From Streptomyces sp. 846.5 (GTDB lineage Bacteria > Actinomycetota > Actinomycetes > Streptomycetales > Streptomycetaceae), in assembly GCF_004365705.1 (NCBI RefSeq), contig NZ_SOBN01000001.1:1178001-1242000 (forward strand): a stretch of 64,000 nucleotides of DNA, written 5' to 3'. The translations under genes and the position numbers were made by a program. Positions 1 to 7,652 of the stretch are shown here, piece by piece. Position 1 is the stretch's first letter. Each line of letters starts with the position of its first letter. The notes beneath the pieces are model-generated. The model was not told where the DNA came from. It worked only from the letters and a program-made list of their open reading frames with translations, and ran no database searches.

Positions 1-908
1 GCCACGGCACCCGCGCCTGCGAGGACGAGGCCGCCCGCGACACCCGCGACCGCGCCCGAACCCGCGCTGCTGGAGCCTGCGTGCCCCGCTCGCCCCGCGC
101 CGTGTGTCCGCGCCGCCGCTCGCGCTCCGGCCGCCGGGACCAGGTAGCGGGCCGCGCCGCCGCCGGCGAAGGCCAGCAGCAGCGCCGGGCCGACCAGTGC
201 GGGCAGCCGGTGGTTGGCGCGCTCCAGCAGGGCCAGCCGGGCCCGGCAGTCGGGGCAGCCGTCGGCGTGCGCGCGCAGCGCCCGGTCCTGGCGGGCCGAG
301 CTGGTCCCCCGGACGTGTGCGGGCATCCGCTCCCAGTGCTCGGCGCAGTCCGCCTCGCCGGGCGCACCCGGTTGCGCGCGCAGGAAGGCCTGGCGCAGCC
401 CTTCGCGGGCACGGTGCAGCAGCACCGCCGTCGCGTTGCGGTTGGTGCCCAGGTCGTCGCCGACCGCTTCGAGGCTCCAGTCCTCCACCTCGGACAGCCA
501 CAGCGCCCGGACCCAGCGGTGCGGTAGCTGCTTCAGCGCGCCCGCCAGCATCACCGCGTACGCGCCCTCCTGCGGCACGGGCGTCGTGGTCGTCTCCGTC
601 GGCCGCAGCCGCTCCAGCTCGTCGCCCTGCGGCAGTTCCTTGGGCGCGTGGCCGAGGTCGACGGCGAGGTTGCGGATGGTCGCGGCCAGATAGCCGGGTA
701 TGTGGTCGACCCGGTGGCCTGCGGAGATCCGGCGCCAGACGCGGAAGTGGGCCTCCGCAGTCAGGTCCTCGGCCAGCCAGGCGTCGCCGGTGAGCGTACG
801 GGCGTAGGCGACCAGCCGGGAGTGGTGCTCCTGGTAGGTGCGGGTGTACGCCTCGATGGCCGTCTCTTCGCCGGGGCCGGGCGCGGCGGTCTCGCCGGTG
901 GTGGTCAC
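1..908 (-). CDS. Sigma-70 family (ECF-like) sigma factor fused to a zinc-finger and membrane tail, 3' end cut off by the window edge
   Basis: Reading from a GTG at 908, with AAGGG about six bases upstream, gives about 302 residues without a stop to the window edge. Residues about 20-95 look like sigma region 2 (AEDLTAEAHFRVWRR) and about 120-178 like region 4 (ALKQLPHRWVRALWLSE, then a helix-turn-helix). A Cys188...H214xxxC218xxC221 cluster follows, resembling the zinc-binding anti-sigma domain, then a hydrophobic segment at about 236-252 and an Ala/Gly/Ser-rich stretch. The protein therefore appears to carry its own membrane-tethered regulatory tail. Actinobacterial ECF groups with fused C-terminal zinc-finger/TM extensions are known. 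It diverges from the SsgA-like/PP2C pair. The target regulon cannot be read from sequence. Confidence 0.8.
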   Translation of the reverse strand, partial: MTTTGETAAPGPGEETAIEAYTRTYQEHHSRLVAYARTLTGDAWLAEDLTAEAHFRVWRRISAGHRVDHIPGYLAATIRNLAVDLGHAPKELPQGDELERLRPTETTTTPVPQEGAYAVMLAGALKQLPHRWVRALWLSEVEDWSLEAVGDDLGTNRNATAVLLHRAREGLRQAFLRAQPGAPGEADCAEHWERMPAHVRGTSSARQDRALRAHADGCPDCRARLALLERANHRLPALVGPALLLAFAGGGAARYLVPAAGARAAARTHGAGRAGHAGSSSAGSGAVAGVAGGLVLAGAGAV

Positions 909-950
909 GGGAACCCTTCATCAGTGCATGCGGCGGATACGACTAAATAG

Positions 951-969
951 GGCAGAGCGCCGATCTGCC
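951..969. promoter_or_regulatory. Small inverted repeat in the divergent sigma factor / SsgA-like intergenic region
   Basis: GGCAGA and TCTGCC form a perfect 6-bp inverted repeat around a 7-bp spacer, about 43 bases upstream of the sigma-factor GTG. On the minus strand an AT-rich CTATTTAGT stretch lies between it and the start and could be a -10 region. A regulator-binding site is possible but unproven. The rest of 909-1072 holds only the two ribosome binding sites and no other clear signal. Confidence 0.25.
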
Positions 970-1072
970 TATGGCGCAGGTCACAACGGATTCCTCGGAT
1001 TCCGCGTAATCGCGGCGGGGTCGACCCGGTCCTTCTCCTGTACACAGCACATCGCAGTGAGGAGCCGACCGC

Positions 1073-1486
1073 ATGGACACAGCCGTAGAGCAGGACGTCC
1101 GAGCCCGCATCGTCGCCACCGCCGGCCCGGGCCGCGACTTCGTCGCCCGCCTCGGCTACCGCCCGGAGGACCCCTTCGCCGTGCGGCTGACCTTCCCCCC
1201 GGAGGTCAGCCTGGACGGGACGGAGCGCACCTGGACCTTCGCCCGCGACCTGCTCGCCGAGGGGCTGCGCGGTCCTGCCGGAGTCGGCGACGTCCACATC
1301 TGGCCCTACGGGCCGAACCTGACGGTGGTCGAGCTGCACAGCCCCGGGGGCGCGGCGATGATCCGGCTGCGCAGCGCCGGGGTACGGGCGTTCCTCGGCC
1401 GCAGCTACGCGGCCCTCCCCGCGGGGGCCGAGGACGCCCGGGCCGACCTGGCGCTGCTGCTCGTCACCCTGGTCGGCGGGGTCTGA
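1073..1486 (+). CDS. SsgA-like protein (SALP family)
   Basis: This 137-aa protein belongs to the sporulation and cell-division SsgA/SsgB family, found only in morphologically complex actinobacteria. The family core is clear: DPFAVRLTF near residue 35, TWTFARDLLAEGL near 56-68 and GDVHIWP near 76-82. These match the same blocks in the SsgB gene at the right end of the window. The N-terminus and last third differ from SsgB, so this is a paralogue (one of the SsgC-G-like SALPs), not a second SsgB. GAGGAG lies about eight bases before the ATG. The PP2C gene starts three bases after its stop, so the two are almost certainly co-translated. Confidence 0.88.
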   Translation: MDTAVEQDVRARIVATAGPGRDFVARLGYRPEDPFAVRLTFPPEVSLDGTERTWTFARDLLAEGLRGPAGVGDVHIWPYGPNLTVVELHSPGGAAMIRLRSAGVRAFLGRSYAALPAGAEDARADLALLLVTLVGGV

Positions 1487-1489
1487 CGG

Positions 1490-2386
1490 ATGCCGACCAC
1501 CCCGCACCTGAGCAGACCGGTACGCCACACCGCCCTCTTCGCCGACCGCCTGCTGCAGCGGCCGCTGCGCCGCCTCGCGCTGCTGGGCGACGACTCGGCC
1601 GCGGCCCAGCAGACCGCCCTCTCGCCCCCTCCGGTCAGCAACGCCACCGGCGCCGTCACCGCCGCCGTCGGCGCGCTCTCGGTCGCGGCCCGCTACCTGG
1701 CGGCGGACAGCGGCACCGGGATCGGCGGCGACTTCTACGCGGTGCAGGAGACCGCGCACGGGATCCGCCTGCTCATCGGCGACGTCCGCGGCAAGGGGCC
1801 GGGCGCGGGTGGGATCGCCGCGATCCTGCTCAGCGCCTTCCGCCGGGCCGCCCGGCAGGCCGCCACCGTCGAGGAGGTCGCCGCCCGGCTCGACCGCACC
1901 ATGGAACGGGCCACCGCCCTGCGTTTCCGGGCGGACGCGGACGAGGACTTCGCCACCGCCCTGGTGCTGGAGATCAGCGCCGACCTGTCAGCGGTCCGCC
2001 TGGTCAACTGCGGACACGTGCCGCCGCTGCTGCTGCTGCTCGGCGGCCGGCCCCGGACCCTGCACCCCCGCCGCCGCCGACCGCCGCTGGGCCTGGCAGG
2101 GGCGCTGGGCACCAGCACCGCCCCGGCCGACCAGGTCCGGCTGCCCCGGGGCGCCACCCTGCTGCTGCTCACCGACGGCGTGACCGAGGCACGCTCGCCC
2201 GGGGGCGAGTTCTACGACCCGTCGGCGAGCCTCGCCGCCGCGCACCCGGGCAGCAGCCTGGGACTGCTGCTGGACACCCTCTGCCGCGACGTGCACCGCC
2301 ACAGCGGCGGCCCGCCCCGGGACGACATCGCCATGCTCGCGGTCCACCGCCCGCCCGGGCCGGTGTCTACGCGACCAGCGCGGTGA
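1490..2386 (+). CDS. SpoIIE/RsbU-type PP2C protein serine/threonine phosphatase
   Basis: This 298-aa protein has the metal-dependent phosphatase motifs in order: GGDFY (79-83), GDVRGKG (97-103), NCGHVPPLL (174-182), TDGVTEAR (229-236) and DDIAMLAV (279-286). The aspartates needed for metal binding are present. There is no PAS, GAF or membrane segment, so it is a minimal cytoplasmic phosphatase. Members of this family usually dephosphorylate anti-anti-sigma factors; no kinase or STAS partner lies nearby. Its tight coupling to an SsgA-like gene, opposite a sigma factor, suggests a developmental role (inference). Its end overlaps the convergent SRPBCC gene by 20 bp. Confidence 0.88.
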   Translation: MPTTPHLSRPVRHTALFADRLLQRPLRRLALLGDDSAAAQQTALSPPPVSNATGAVTAAVGALSVAARYLAADSGTGIGGDFYAVQETAHGIRLLIGDVRGKGPGAGGIAAILLSAFRRAARQAATVEEVAARLDRTMERATALRFRADADEDFATALVLEISADLSAVRLVNCGHVPPLLLLLGGRPRTLHPRRRRPPLGLAGALGTSTAPADQVRLPRGATLLLLTDGVTEARSPGGEFYDPSASLAAAHPGSSLGLLLDTLCRDVHRHSGGPPRDDIAMLAVHRPPGPVSTRPAR

Positions 2387-2795
2387 GTTTGCGCAGGGAC
2401 TCGGTGAGGGCGGCCGTGGTGGCGTCCTTGACCCGGTTGGCCATCATGTTCACGGCCGCGCCCTTGAACTCGCTGTGCACCGTGATCAGGGTGCCCTCGC
2501 CCTCGGCGCTCAGCTGGTAGTGCTGGCGCAGGGTGATCCCCATCGGGGCCTTGCCCTCCAGCACCCAGGACGTGCCCGGCTCGACCTCCGCCACGGTCCA
2601 GGCCGCCTCGGTGGGCATCCCCATCAGGGTCATCTTCTCGGCGTACTGCGAACCGACGACCAGCTCGGCCGGAGCGCCGTTGGGGAAGGCGGTGTGGATG
2701 GTGTTCCACTCGCCGAAGCGGTCGAAGTCGGTGATCACGGCCCACACCTTGTCCGCGGGGGCGGGCAGGGAAGCGCTGACGGAAACCTCGGGCAT
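2367..2795 (-). CDS. SRPBCC (START/Bet v1-like) family protein
   Basis: This 142-aa protein has the small-ligand binding helix-grip fold: an N-terminal strand (VSVSASLPAPADKVWAVI), FDRFGEWNTI, and a C-terminal helix ending LRKLTALVA. The ATG at 2795 is chosen because GAGAGGAG sits just upstream; a further in-frame start 16 codons earlier has no such site. It resembles polyketide cyclase/dehydrase-like SRPBCC proteins. The ligand and role are unknown. The gene stands alone and overlaps the PP2C gene tail to tail. Confidence 0.82.
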   Translation of the reverse strand: MPEVSVSASLPAPADKVWAVITDFDRFGEWNTIHTAFPNGAPAELVVGSQYAEKMTLMGMPTEAAWTVAEVEPGTSWVLEGKAPMGITLRQHYQLSAEGEGTLITVHSEFKGAAVNMMANRVKDATTAALTESLRKLTALVA

Positions 2796-2945
2796 GACAG
2801 CTCCTCTCCGGCGCGGCCACACCAGGGGCGGCCGTTCGGACACCGGTTTCCGCGAGGCTAACCAGAATCTGACGAACCATCAATAAATGTGACGCAGCTG
2901 GGTCGGACGGTTTCCGGGGGCGCTCTGCCAGCTAACCTGTGGGGC

Positions 2946-4106
2946 GTGCAGATCACGACCGAAGAGCGCAGGGCCCGGCTGGCGACCCGTCATCTCCTAT
3001 CCCCCACGGCGCGGGGCCGTAGCCCCGAGGAGGTGGCCGACGCGGTGGTCGGCCTGCACGCCACCGATCCGGCGACGGTGTTCCTGGCGGTCGCCGCGCG
3101 GCTCGGTGACGCCACCCCGGCCGTACTGGAGCGCGCGCTCTACCAGGACCTGACGCTGCTGCGGATGCTGTGCATGCGCCGCACCATGTTCGTGGTGGGA
3201 CGGGAGCTGGCGCCGGTGGTCGACTCCTCCACGGCCCGGACGATCGCCGCCAGGGAGCGCAGCAAGCTGGTCGCCTTTCTGGCGGAGGGCGGAGGCTGGG
3301 ACGAGACGTGGCTCGCGGCGGCGGAGCGGGCGGTCCTGGCCGAGCTGGAGGCGAGCGGGCCGCTGGCCGGGTCCGAGCTGAGCGCGCGGGTGCCGGCCCT
3401 GCGCGAGCAGGTCACCGTCGCGGTCGGCAAGCCCTATGAGGCCACCCAGGCCGTCGCCAGCCGGATCCTGCGGACCATGGCCGCCGAGAACCGGCTGCGC
3501 CGCGACCGCCCGCGCGGGAGCTGGACCTCCAGCCAGTTCCGCTGGGTGCCCGGGGAGCCGCTGCCGCAGCTGCCGGCCGCCGAGGCCCGGGCCGAGCTGG
3601 CGCGGCGCTGGCTCGCGGCGTACGGGCCGGGGACGGTGGCCGACCTCAAGTGGTGGACCGGCTGGAACCTGGGCGACGTACGCAAGGCACTGGCCGCGGT
3701 GGGGGCCGAGGAGGTGGCGCTGGAGCAGCAGGACCCCGGCTACGTGCTGCCCGGCGACACCGGCCCGACGGCCGCGGTCGCGCCCTACGCTGCGCTGCTG
3801 CCGGCCCTGGATCCCACCGGGATGGGGTGGGTGGAGCGCGACTGGTACCTGCCGCCGAAGCACACCGCCGAGTTGTTCGACCGGACCGGCAACATCGGGC
3901 CGACCGTCTGGTGGGACGGCCGGATCGTGGGGGGCTGGACCCAGCGAGCCGACGGGGAGATCGTCTGGCGGCTGCTGGACGATGTGGGAGGGGCCGCGAA
4001 GGCCGCGATCGGGGCCGAGGCCGAGCGGTTGGCGGCGTTCGTCGGCGAGCAGAGGATCACGCCGCGGTTTCGCACGCCGCTGGAGCGGGGGCTGGCCGGG
4101 GGCTGA
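2946..4106 (+). CDS. HTH_42 (AlkZ/YcaQ-like) winged-helix DNA-binding protein
   Basis: This 386-aa protein belongs to the winged-helix superfamily that includes the DNA glycosylases AlkZ and YcaQ/AlkX. Recognisable blocks are the N-terminal ARLATRHLLSP, RMLCMRRTMFVV, WTSSQFRWVPG and the C-terminal RLAAFVGEQRITPRF. Where characterised glycosylases have a Q-x-Q or Q-x-D motif in GLQAQDP, this protein has GLHATDP (residues 36-42), so the catalytic glutamines are replaced by His and Thr. The GTG at 2946 is chosen over an in-frame ATG at 2889. A TAACCT box lies about 10 bases before the GTG, so the mRNA may be nearly leaderless. DNA repair activity is therefore uncertain. Confidence 0.75.
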   Translation: MQITTEERRARLATRHLLSPTARGRSPEEVADAVVGLHATDPATVFLAVAARLGDATPAVLERALYQDLTLLRMLCMRRTMFVVGRELAPVVDSSTARTIAARERSKLVAFLAEGGGWDETWLAAAERAVLAELEASGPLAGSELSARVPALREQVTVAVGKPYEATQAVASRILRTMAAENRLRRDRPRGSWTSSQFRWVPGEPLPQLPAAEARAELARRWLAAYGPGTVADLKWWTGWNLGDVRKALAAVGAEEVALEQQDPGYVLPGDTGPTAAVAPYAALLPALDPTGMGWVERDWYLPPKHTAELFDRTGNIGPTVWWDGRIVGGWTQRADGEIVWRLLDDVGGAAKAAIGAEAERLAAFVGEQRITPRFRTPLERGLAGG

Positions 4107-4107
4107 C

Positions 4108-4246
4108 TTTGGCTGCGGACCGTAAGTGGCTCGTCGCGCAGTTCCCCGCGCCCCTGGGGTGCTGCAACTTGCCCACAGTGGGTCAGTTGCAGCCCCATAG
4201 GGGCGCGGGGAACTGCGCGACAAGCCATCTACGGTCCGCAGCCAAA
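4108..4246. repeat. Palindromic repeat family A, copy 1 (long inverted repeat, likely bidirectional terminator)
   Basis: The core arms GCGCAGTTCCCCGCGCCCCT and AGGGGCGCGGGGAACTGCGC face each other. Copy 1 is extended by outer arms TTTGGCTGCGGACCGTA (4108-4124) and TACGGTCCGCAGCCAAA (4230-4246), giving a 139-bp near-palindrome. Three more copies lie at 11049-11173, 15341-15468 and 37228-37310. This one fills the gap between two convergent genes, starting just after one stop codon and ending two bases from the other. That position fits a two-way terminator. Confidence 0.85.
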
Positions 4247-4248
4247 AG

Positions 4249-5523
4249 CTAAGCGCGGCCCGCGGACTTCTGGGTGCGGCGGGACAGCGAGTCGATGATG
4301 ACCGCGGCCAGCAGCACGCTGCCGGTGATCATGTACTGGACCGAGTTGGACAGGCCGAGCATGTACAGGCCGGCGTTGATCGACTCGATCACCAGCATGC
4401 CGAGCATGGCCGACCAAACCATGCCGCGTCCACCGAAGAGGCTGGTGCCGCCGATGACCGCGGCCGCGATGGCCAGCATCAGGTTGTTCGGGTCGGAGCC
4501 GGCCTGGTTCGCCGAGGAGATCTGGCCGGCGATGGTCAGTCCGCCCAGCGCCGCGAAGAAACCGGAGATGGAGAAGACCGTGATCCGGACCATCGCCACG
4601 CTGATACCGGCGCGACGGCTCGCCTCGATGTTGCCGCCGACCGCGAACACCTTCCGACCGTACGTGGTGCGGCGGAGGACGAAGTTGGTGACGATCAGGG
4701 CGACCATGAACAGCACCATCGCGTTGGGCACGCCCTGCTGCCGGTTGAGGATCATCGCCGCTCCGAAGGCTCCGACGGCCAGGACCACCGTGCGCACCAC
4801 CAGCTCGGTGGTGGGGCGGTACGGCACCCCGGCCTGCCGGCGTCGCCGCTGCAGGCCGAAGGCGCTGAACAGGTACGCGGCCACGCCGAGTCCGGCGAGG
4901 ATGTAGCCGCCGGCGATGTCGCCGCCCATGAAGAAGGAGTTCCCGGACAGATAGCGCATCGGCCCGCTGTCGGTCGGCAGGTTGATGGTGCCGGTCGAGC
5001 CCAGCAGCCAGAGCATGAAGCCCTGCCAGCCCATGAATCCGGCCAGGGTGACCACGAAGGCCGGGACGCCGATCTTGGCGAAAACGAAGCCGTGCAGCGC
5101 GCCGATGGCCGCGCCGGTGAGCAGGGTGATCACCATGGTGAACCAGGGGTTGACGCCATGGCTCACCGAGAGCACCGCGAACACCGCGGCCGACAGACCG
5201 CTGACCGAGCCGACCGACAGGTCGATCTCGCCCAGCAGCAGCACGAACACCAGGCCGATCGAGAGCAGTCCGATGCCCACCATGTAGTAGGCGATGTACT
5301 CGAAGTTGGCCGAGGTCAGGTAGTTGCTGTCCTGCAGGCTGAAGACGATCCAGATGATCACCAGCCCGACGATCACCGGCAGTGAGCCGAGGTCACCGCC
5401 GCGGACCTTGCGTTCGAACTCGGTCAGATAGCCCTTCAGGCCTTCCTCGCGGACCAGCAGCCGCGGGTCGACCGGTGGCGGGACCGCGGGCGGCGGGGTG
5501 ACGTTGGGGTCGATCTCGCTCAT
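4249..5523 (-). CDS. Sugar ABC transporter permease (XylH-like, BPD_transp_2 family)
   Basis: This 424-aa inner-membrane protein has many hydrophobic segments from about residue 50 onward and the family signature LLLGEIDLSVGSVSGLSAA. The last third carries GRKVFAVGGNIEASRRAGI and AAAVIGGTSLFGGRGMVWSAMLG, typical of the ribose/xylose permease family. The N-terminus is a cytoplasmic Pro-rich stretch of about 40 residues. The ATP-binding gene ends inside its start codon (ATGA overlap), so the two are translationally coupled. It forms the membrane channel of the transporter encoded by this and the next two genes. Confidence 0.9.
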   Translation of the reverse strand: MSEIDPNVTPPPAVPPPVDPRLLVREEGLKGYLTEFERKVRGGDLGSLPVIVGLVIIWIVFSLQDSNYLTSANFEYIAYYMVGIGLLSIGLVFVLLLGEIDLSVGSVSGLSAAVFAVLSVSHGVNPWFTMVITLLTGAAIGALHGFVFAKIGVPAFVVTLAGFMGWQGFMLWLLGSTGTINLPTDSGPMRYLSGNSFFMGGDIAGGYILAGLGVAAYLFSAFGLQRRRRQAGVPYRPTTELVVRTVVLAVGAFGAAMILNRQQGVPNAMVLFMVALIVTNFVLRRTTYGRKVFAVGGNIEASRRAGISVAMVRITVFSISGFFAALGGLTIAGQISSANQAGSDPNNLMLAIAAAVIGGTSLFGGRGMVWSAMLGMLVIESINAGLYMLGLSNSVQYMITGSVLLAAVIIDSLSRRTQKSAGRA

Positions 5524-6311
5524 CTGTCGCCCTCCGCCGTCCGCGCCTGACGTCGGGTCACGGCATTGTCGGTGGCCCCCGTGATCGCGGCGATGATGGT
5601 CTCCTGGGTGGTCTGCTGCACCGGGAAGATGCCGTTGTTCTTGCCCAGCCGCAGCACCGCGACCCGGTCCGCGACCGCGGTGACGTCGGCCATGTTGTGG
5701 CTGATCAGGATGACGCCGAGGCCGCGCTCGCGCAGCCGCTCGACCAGGTCGAGGACCTGGGCGGTCTGCTCGACGCCGAGGGCGGCGGTGGGTTCGTCCA
5801 GGATCACCACCTTGGGGTCGCCGATCAGCGAGCGGGCGATGGCCACGACCTGGCGCTGGCCACCGGAGAGACTGGCGACCGGAATGCGCACGCTGGGGAT
5901 GCGGATCGCCAGCGTGGACAGCAGCTCCTGTGCCTTCTTCTCCATCGCGACCTCGTCCAGGAGCCCGCGCAGCTTCAGCTCACGGCCCAGGTAGAGGTTG
6001 CCGACCACGTCGAGGTTGTCGCACAGGGCGAGGTCCTGGTAGACGGTGGCGACGCCGAGGTGCTGGGCGTCCTGGGGCCGGTGGATGGTCACCGGCCTGC
6101 CCTCCCACTCGATGACGCCGTCGTCGATCGGGTGCACCCCGGCGATGGTCTTGACCAGGGTGGACTTACCGGCGCCGTTGTCGCCGACCAGGGCCATCAC
6201 CTCGCCGGGCCGCACTTCCAGCTCGACGTCGGTGAGAGCCTGGACGGCGCCGAAGCGCTTGGAGATCCCGCGCAGCGCGAGTACGGGTTCACCGTCGGAC
6301 GGGCTCGTCAT
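5520..6311 (-). CDS. Sugar ABC transporter ATP-binding protein (single ABC domain)
   Basis: This 263-aa ATPase has Walker A GDNGAGKST (43-51), signature LSGGQ (148-152), Walker B VVILDEPTAA (168-177) and H-loop ISHNM. Classical XylG/RbsA proteins have two ABC domains (about 500 aa); this has one, a form common in actinobacterial sugar operons. The ATG at 6311 overlaps the stop of the substrate-binding protein gene (ATGA). An open frame continues upstream through the binding-protein gene, but that part is a shadow in another frame. Confidence 0.92.
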   Translation of the reverse strand: MTSPSDGEPVLALRGISKRFGAVQALTDVELEVRPGEVMALVGDNGAGKSTLVKTIAGVHPIDDGVIEWEGRPVTIHRPQDAQHLGVATVYQDLALCDNLDVVGNLYLGRELKLRGLLDEVAMEKKAQELLSTLAIRIPSVRIPVASLSGGQRQVVAIARSLIGDPKVVILDEPTAALGVEQTAQVLDLVERLRERGLGVILISHNMADVTAVADRVAVLRLGKNNGIFPVQQTTQETIIAAITGATDNAVTRRQARTAEGDR

Positions 6312-7426
6312 GAGAGTCCATTGGTCTTGCATCCGGCGGCGTAGGCGGACGTGCAGATCTCGGCCACGGTGTAGAGGCCGTCCTTGACCACGGTGTCCTT
6401 GACGTTGTCCGCCTTGACCAGTACCGGCGTCAGCAGGTCGGACGGCACCTTGTTGCCGGAGCCGTTGGTCTTGGTGGTCGTGGCCAGGCTGGAGATGCTG
6501 TTGCCGCTCATCAGGTCCACCGCGAGCTGGGCCGCGGCGTCGGCCTCGGGCTGGTACGCCTTGTAGATGGTGAAGCTCTGGGTGCCCACCATGATCCGCT
6601 GGATGGCGTCGAGCTGGGCGTCCTGGCCGGTGAGGGGCAGGTTGGGGATGCCCGCGTTCTTCATCGAGGTGGCGATACCGGCGGCCATGCCGTCGTTGGC
6701 CGAGTAGAAGCCGGCGATGTTCTTGGCGCCCAGCTGGTTGATCGCGGCGGCGGCCTTCTGCGCGGCGACGTCCGACTTCCACAGCCCGGACGCGTCGTAG
6801 GCGAGGTCGACCTTGCCCTTCACGACGCCCTGGAAGCCCGACTTGAAGTCGGCGGCGTTGGGGTCGGCCGAGTCGCCGTCGATCTCGACGATCTTCGCGG
6901 TCGGGGTGGCCTTGGAGCCGAGGACGTTGAGCAGCCCCTGGCCCTGCAGCTGGCCGACCTTGATGTTGTCGAAGGAGACATAGGCGTCGGCCGGGCCCTG
7001 GGAGAGCCGGTCGTAGGTGACCACCTTGATGCCCTTGGTGCTGGCGGCGACCACCGACGCCTTGATGGCGGCCGCGTCGACCGGGTCCACCACCAGGACC
7101 TTGACCCCGGCGTTGATCATCGTGGTGACCTGCTGGGCCTGGGTGGCGGCGCTGCCGGCCGCGTTCGCGTAGTCGATGGTGACGTTGGGTGCGAGCGTCT
7201 TCATCTTCGCTTCGAAGAAGGGACGGTCGAACTTCTCGTACCGGGTGGTCTGGTTCTCGGGGAGGAGCAGCCCGATCCTGCCGGACAGCGAACCCGCCGC
7301 CACCGAGCCGGAGGCCGAGGAGCCCGAGGAGGAGCTGCTGGTGCCGGCCTTTCCGCAGGCGGCGGCGGTCAGCGCCAGGGACATGGCAGCGGCCGAGACA
7401 AGAAGGGTGCGTGAGATCTGGCTCAT
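6308..7426 (-). CDS. Sugar ABC transporter substrate-binding lipoprotein (XylF-like)
   Basis: This 372-aa protein starts with a lipoprotein signal peptide; the lipobox LTAAAC places the acylated cysteine at residue 24. A Ser/Gly-rich linker follows, then a periplasmic-binding domain (IGLLLPENQTTRYEKFDRP, VLVVDPVDAAAIKASV, VVTYDRLSQGPADAYVSFD, PLTGQDAQLDAIQRI). The last two are characteristic of xylose/multiple-sugar binding proteins, so a pentose is a reasonable guess. It is the first gene of the operon binding protein - ATPase - permease. No sugar regulator (ROK or LacI type) is adjacent. AAAGG lies 13-14 bases before the ATG. Confidence 0.92.
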   Translation of the reverse strand: MSQISRTLLVSAAAMSLALTAAACGKAGTSSSSSGSSASGSVAAGSLSGRIGLLLPENQTTRYEKFDRPFFEAKMKTLAPNVTIDYANAAGSAATQAQQVTTMINAGVKVLVVDPVDAAAIKASVVAASTKGIKVVTYDRLSQGPADAYVSFDNIKVGQLQGQGLLNVLGSKATPTAKIVEIDGDSADPNAADFKSGFQGVVKGKVDLAYDASGLWKSDVAAQKAAAAINQLGAKNIAGFYSANDGMAAGIATSMKNAGIPNLPLTGQDAQLDAIQRIMVGTQSFTIYKAYQPEADAAAQLAVDLMSGNSISSLATTTKTNGSGNKVPSDLLTPVLVKADNVKDTVVKDGLYTVAEICTSAYAAGCKTNGLS

Positions 7427-7449
7427 GAGAGTTGGACGCCTTTCGTACA

Positions 7450-7471
7450 GGGACGCTGACGCAGCGCTCCC
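7450..7471. promoter_or_regulatory. Candidate operator upstream of the sugar ABC operon
   Basis: An imperfect palindrome with arms GGGACGCT and AGCGCTCCC around GACGC lies 24-45 bases before the binding-protein start. Position and symmetry would suit a LacI- or ROK-type repressor. No regulator gene is nearby, so this is only a suggestion. The rest of 7427-7652 shows nothing else clear. Confidence 0.25.
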
Positions 7472-7652
7472 TCCATACGACAGGCAACGGCCGGTTAAGG
7501 CCCGCCGGAATAGGCCAGCCAGGGGAACGGAATCACTCCTGGGATGCTCCCGGGGCGTCAGAACAGCTCCGCGAGCTCCCCGCGCGAGGCGACACCGGGC
7601 TTCGGATGGACCTTGTGAAGCCCGGCGCCGTCACTGTCCTGCTGAGCCGGCG

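Noticed and set aside
5520..7487. Possible fusion of the sugar-binding protein and ATPase in one frame
   Set aside because: The upstream half is an Arg-rich shadow of the binding-protein gene. The ATPase has its own ATG overlapping the binding-protein stop.
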